NCBI GenBank assembly: GCA_003453435.1
Contig: DMLH01000005.1
Location: 1-5,079, forward strand
DNA from: Clostridiales bacterium
GTDB lineage: Bacteria > Bacillota > Clostridia > Christensenellales > UBA1242
Length of the DNA stretch: 5,079 bases
Direction of reading: 5' to 3'
A model generated the notes under the pieces. That model saw nothing but the letters and a program-made list of their open reading frames with translations. It did not search any database and was not told where the DNA came from. This document shows positions 4,194 through 5,079 of this stretch, one piece after another (position 1 is the stretch's first letter; each line of letters starts with the position of its first letter). A program made the position numbers and the translations under genes.

Positions 4194-4837
4194 ATTTTTT
4201 CTCTTTTAATCAATTTACAAATTTCTTTAAATACTAAATCTGTACTTTGTTCGCCATCAATTTTATGATAGCCTTTGTGGTTTTTAAAATATTCAATAAT
4301 TGGATAGGTCTTTGACATATACTCATCAAATCTCTCTTCTGTGATATCCTTGCGGTCATCCTTTCTTTTAATAATTTCTCCTCCACAAACATCACACGTT
4401 TTACCGTTTGTTTGTGAAAGCAAAAATGATTTACCACATATGCCACATAAGCCTCTATCTAAAACCCTGTTAACAATAGACGTCTTAGATACATCAATTT
4501 CAAAAATATAGTCAATATGAACCATTTTTTCTAACTCTTTTGCTTGAAAAACAGTTCTTGGGAAACCATCAAACAAAATTTCTTTTTGAAAATTAGAATT
4601 GTCAAAATAACCAATTTCATTTAATTTGTTTTTAACCACTTCTATGATGAGTTCGTCTGAAACAAAATGCCCGTTATCTATTAGAGATTTAATCTCATTA
4701 GCAAGTTTATTTTGTTTAGACGAAATCTCACGAAGTAAATCACCCGTTGAAAGATGAATAAAACCAAATTTTTCTTTTAAAAGTTTTGCTTGAGTGCCCT
4801 TGCCACTTGCTGGCGGCCCTATCAAAATTATATTCAT
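4190..4837 (-). CDS. adk: Adenylate kinase, zinc-LID type
   Basis: Catalyses ATP + AMP = 2 ADP in the cytosol. The product is 215 aa. The P-loop is GPPASGKGTQ (7-16), the AMP-binding part has STGDLLRE (30-37) and DGFPRT (90-95). R36, R94, R124, R128, R158 and R169 fit the E. coli catalytic arginines 36, 88, 119, 123, 156 and 167, with RKDD at 158-161. The LID carries C131-x2-C134-x13-C148-x2-C151, a zinc knuckle as in Gram-positive Adk. The spacing between the Cys pairs is x13, shorter than the x16 of the Bacillus enzymes as I recall them. The ATG shares one base with the secY stop (TAATG). Only a weak AAGGG lies 12 nt upstream, so coupled translation with secY is likely. Confidence 0.98.
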   Translation of the reverse strand: MNIILIGPPASGKGTQAKLLKEKFGFIHLSTGDLLREISSKQNKLANEIKSLIDNGHFVSDELIIEVVKNKLNEIGYFDNSNFQKEILFDGFPRTVFQAKELEKMVHIDYIFEIDVSKTSIVNRVLDRGLCGICGKSFLLSQTNGKTCDVCGGEIIKRKDDRKDITEERFDEYMSKTYPIIEYFKNHKGYHKIDGEQSTDLVFKEICKLIKREKI

Positions 4838-5079
4838 TATTTCAAAAAGCCCTTATAATTTTTCATTAACATTTGTGCTTGAAGTTGTTTATCAATTTCA
4901 AGTGCAACGCTAACAACGATTATCATTCCGGTAGCACTAAATGCTGATACAAGACCTGTGTCACCAATAGACTTAAATATAAGTGTTGGAACAATTGTTA
5001 AGAATGCAAGGAAACATGCTCCAAAGAACGTTATTCTCTTGTTAATTCTGTTCAAATATTCCGCTGTTGTTTTACCTGG
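4837..5079 (-). CDS. secY: Preprotein translocase subunit SecY, 3' end (cut by window edge)
   Basis: Only the last 80 codons and the TAA stop are present. The frame stays open to the window edge, so no start is assigned. The fragment reads PGKTTAEYLNRINKR (1-15), the cytosolic loop before TM9 that is conserved as 'RPG..T..YL..I..R', then two hydrophobic stretches: about 16-35 (ITFFGACFLAFLTIVPTLIF, TM9) and about 42-61 (TM10). It ends with LEIDKQLQAQMLMKNYKGFLK, the typical SecY C-terminus ('ALE..KQLE.Q...R.Y.GFL') that faces the ribosome and SecA. SecY forms the membrane protein-conducting channel with SecE and SecG. It is the upstream gene of the adk-map block and overlaps adk by one base. 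Confidence 0.97.
   Translation of the reverse strand, partial: PGKTTAEYLNRINKRITFFGACFLAFLTIVPTLIFKSIGDTGLVSAFSATGMIIVVSVALEIDKQLQAQMLMKNYKGFLK

Noticed and set aside
4234..4446. Minus-strand open frame of 70 codons inside adk in another frame
   Set aside because: Overlaps the adk LID and C-terminal coding part fully; no ribosome-binding site or domain.
4837..5055. A separate 72-aa membrane protein starting at the TTG at 5053-5055
   Set aside because: The frame is open further upstream and the extra residues continue the conserved SecY sequence, so this is the end of secY.

Overview
The window is a low-G+C bacterial chromosome segment read entirely from the minus strand. It is the distal part of the S10/spc/alpha ribosomal-protein supercluster. 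In transcription order (right to left) it holds secY (3' end only), adk, map, a small KOW-domain RNA-binding protein gene, infA, rpmJ, rpsM, rpsK, rpsD, rpoA and rplQ (5' end only). The AT-rich sequence, the strong AGGAG/GGAGG ribosome-binding sites, the KOW gene between map and infA, and rpsD inside the alpha operon (in Bacillus rpsD lies elsewhere) all point to a Clostridia-like Firmicute, probably a divergent, perhaps uncultured, lineage. TGA is used as a stop (adk) and TGG as Trp, so the standard bacterial code applies.

Layout. Positions 5079-2812 carry the end of the spc-type block: SecY translocon, adenylate kinase, methionine aminopeptidase, KOW protein, IF-1 and bL36. These genes are tightly packed: the secY/adk and adk/map junctions overlap (TAATG and ATGA), and the others are separated by 9-18 nt. 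A 179-nt gap (2633-2811) then separates rpmJ from rpsM. It is the only sizeable non-coding stretch and it is richly structured. It has a 12-bp perfect inverted repeat, a second two-part stem, a small GC-rich hairpin, a good sigma-A type promoter (TTGAAT-17-TATAAT) and a possible extended -10 promoter. Positions 2632-1 carry the alpha operon (uS13, uS11, uS4, RNA polymerase alpha, bL17), again with tight junctions; several Shine-Dalgarno sites overlap or abut the preceding stop codon.

The genes work together in making proteins: ribosome assembly (uS13, uS11, uS4, bL17, bL36), initiation (IF-1), N-terminal Met removal (Map), membrane insertion and secretion (SecY), nucleotide balance (Adk) and transcription (RpoA).

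No mobile element, CRISPR array, tRNA or rRNA is seen. The points most worth a second look are the rpmJ-rpsM leader, which sits where the S4-binding regulatory leader lies in E. coli, and the strongly altered C-terminal tail of uS13, which has a Cys/His cluster where the family has a basic tRNA-contacting motif. I see no clear new multi-gene system; the rest is conserved housekeeping.
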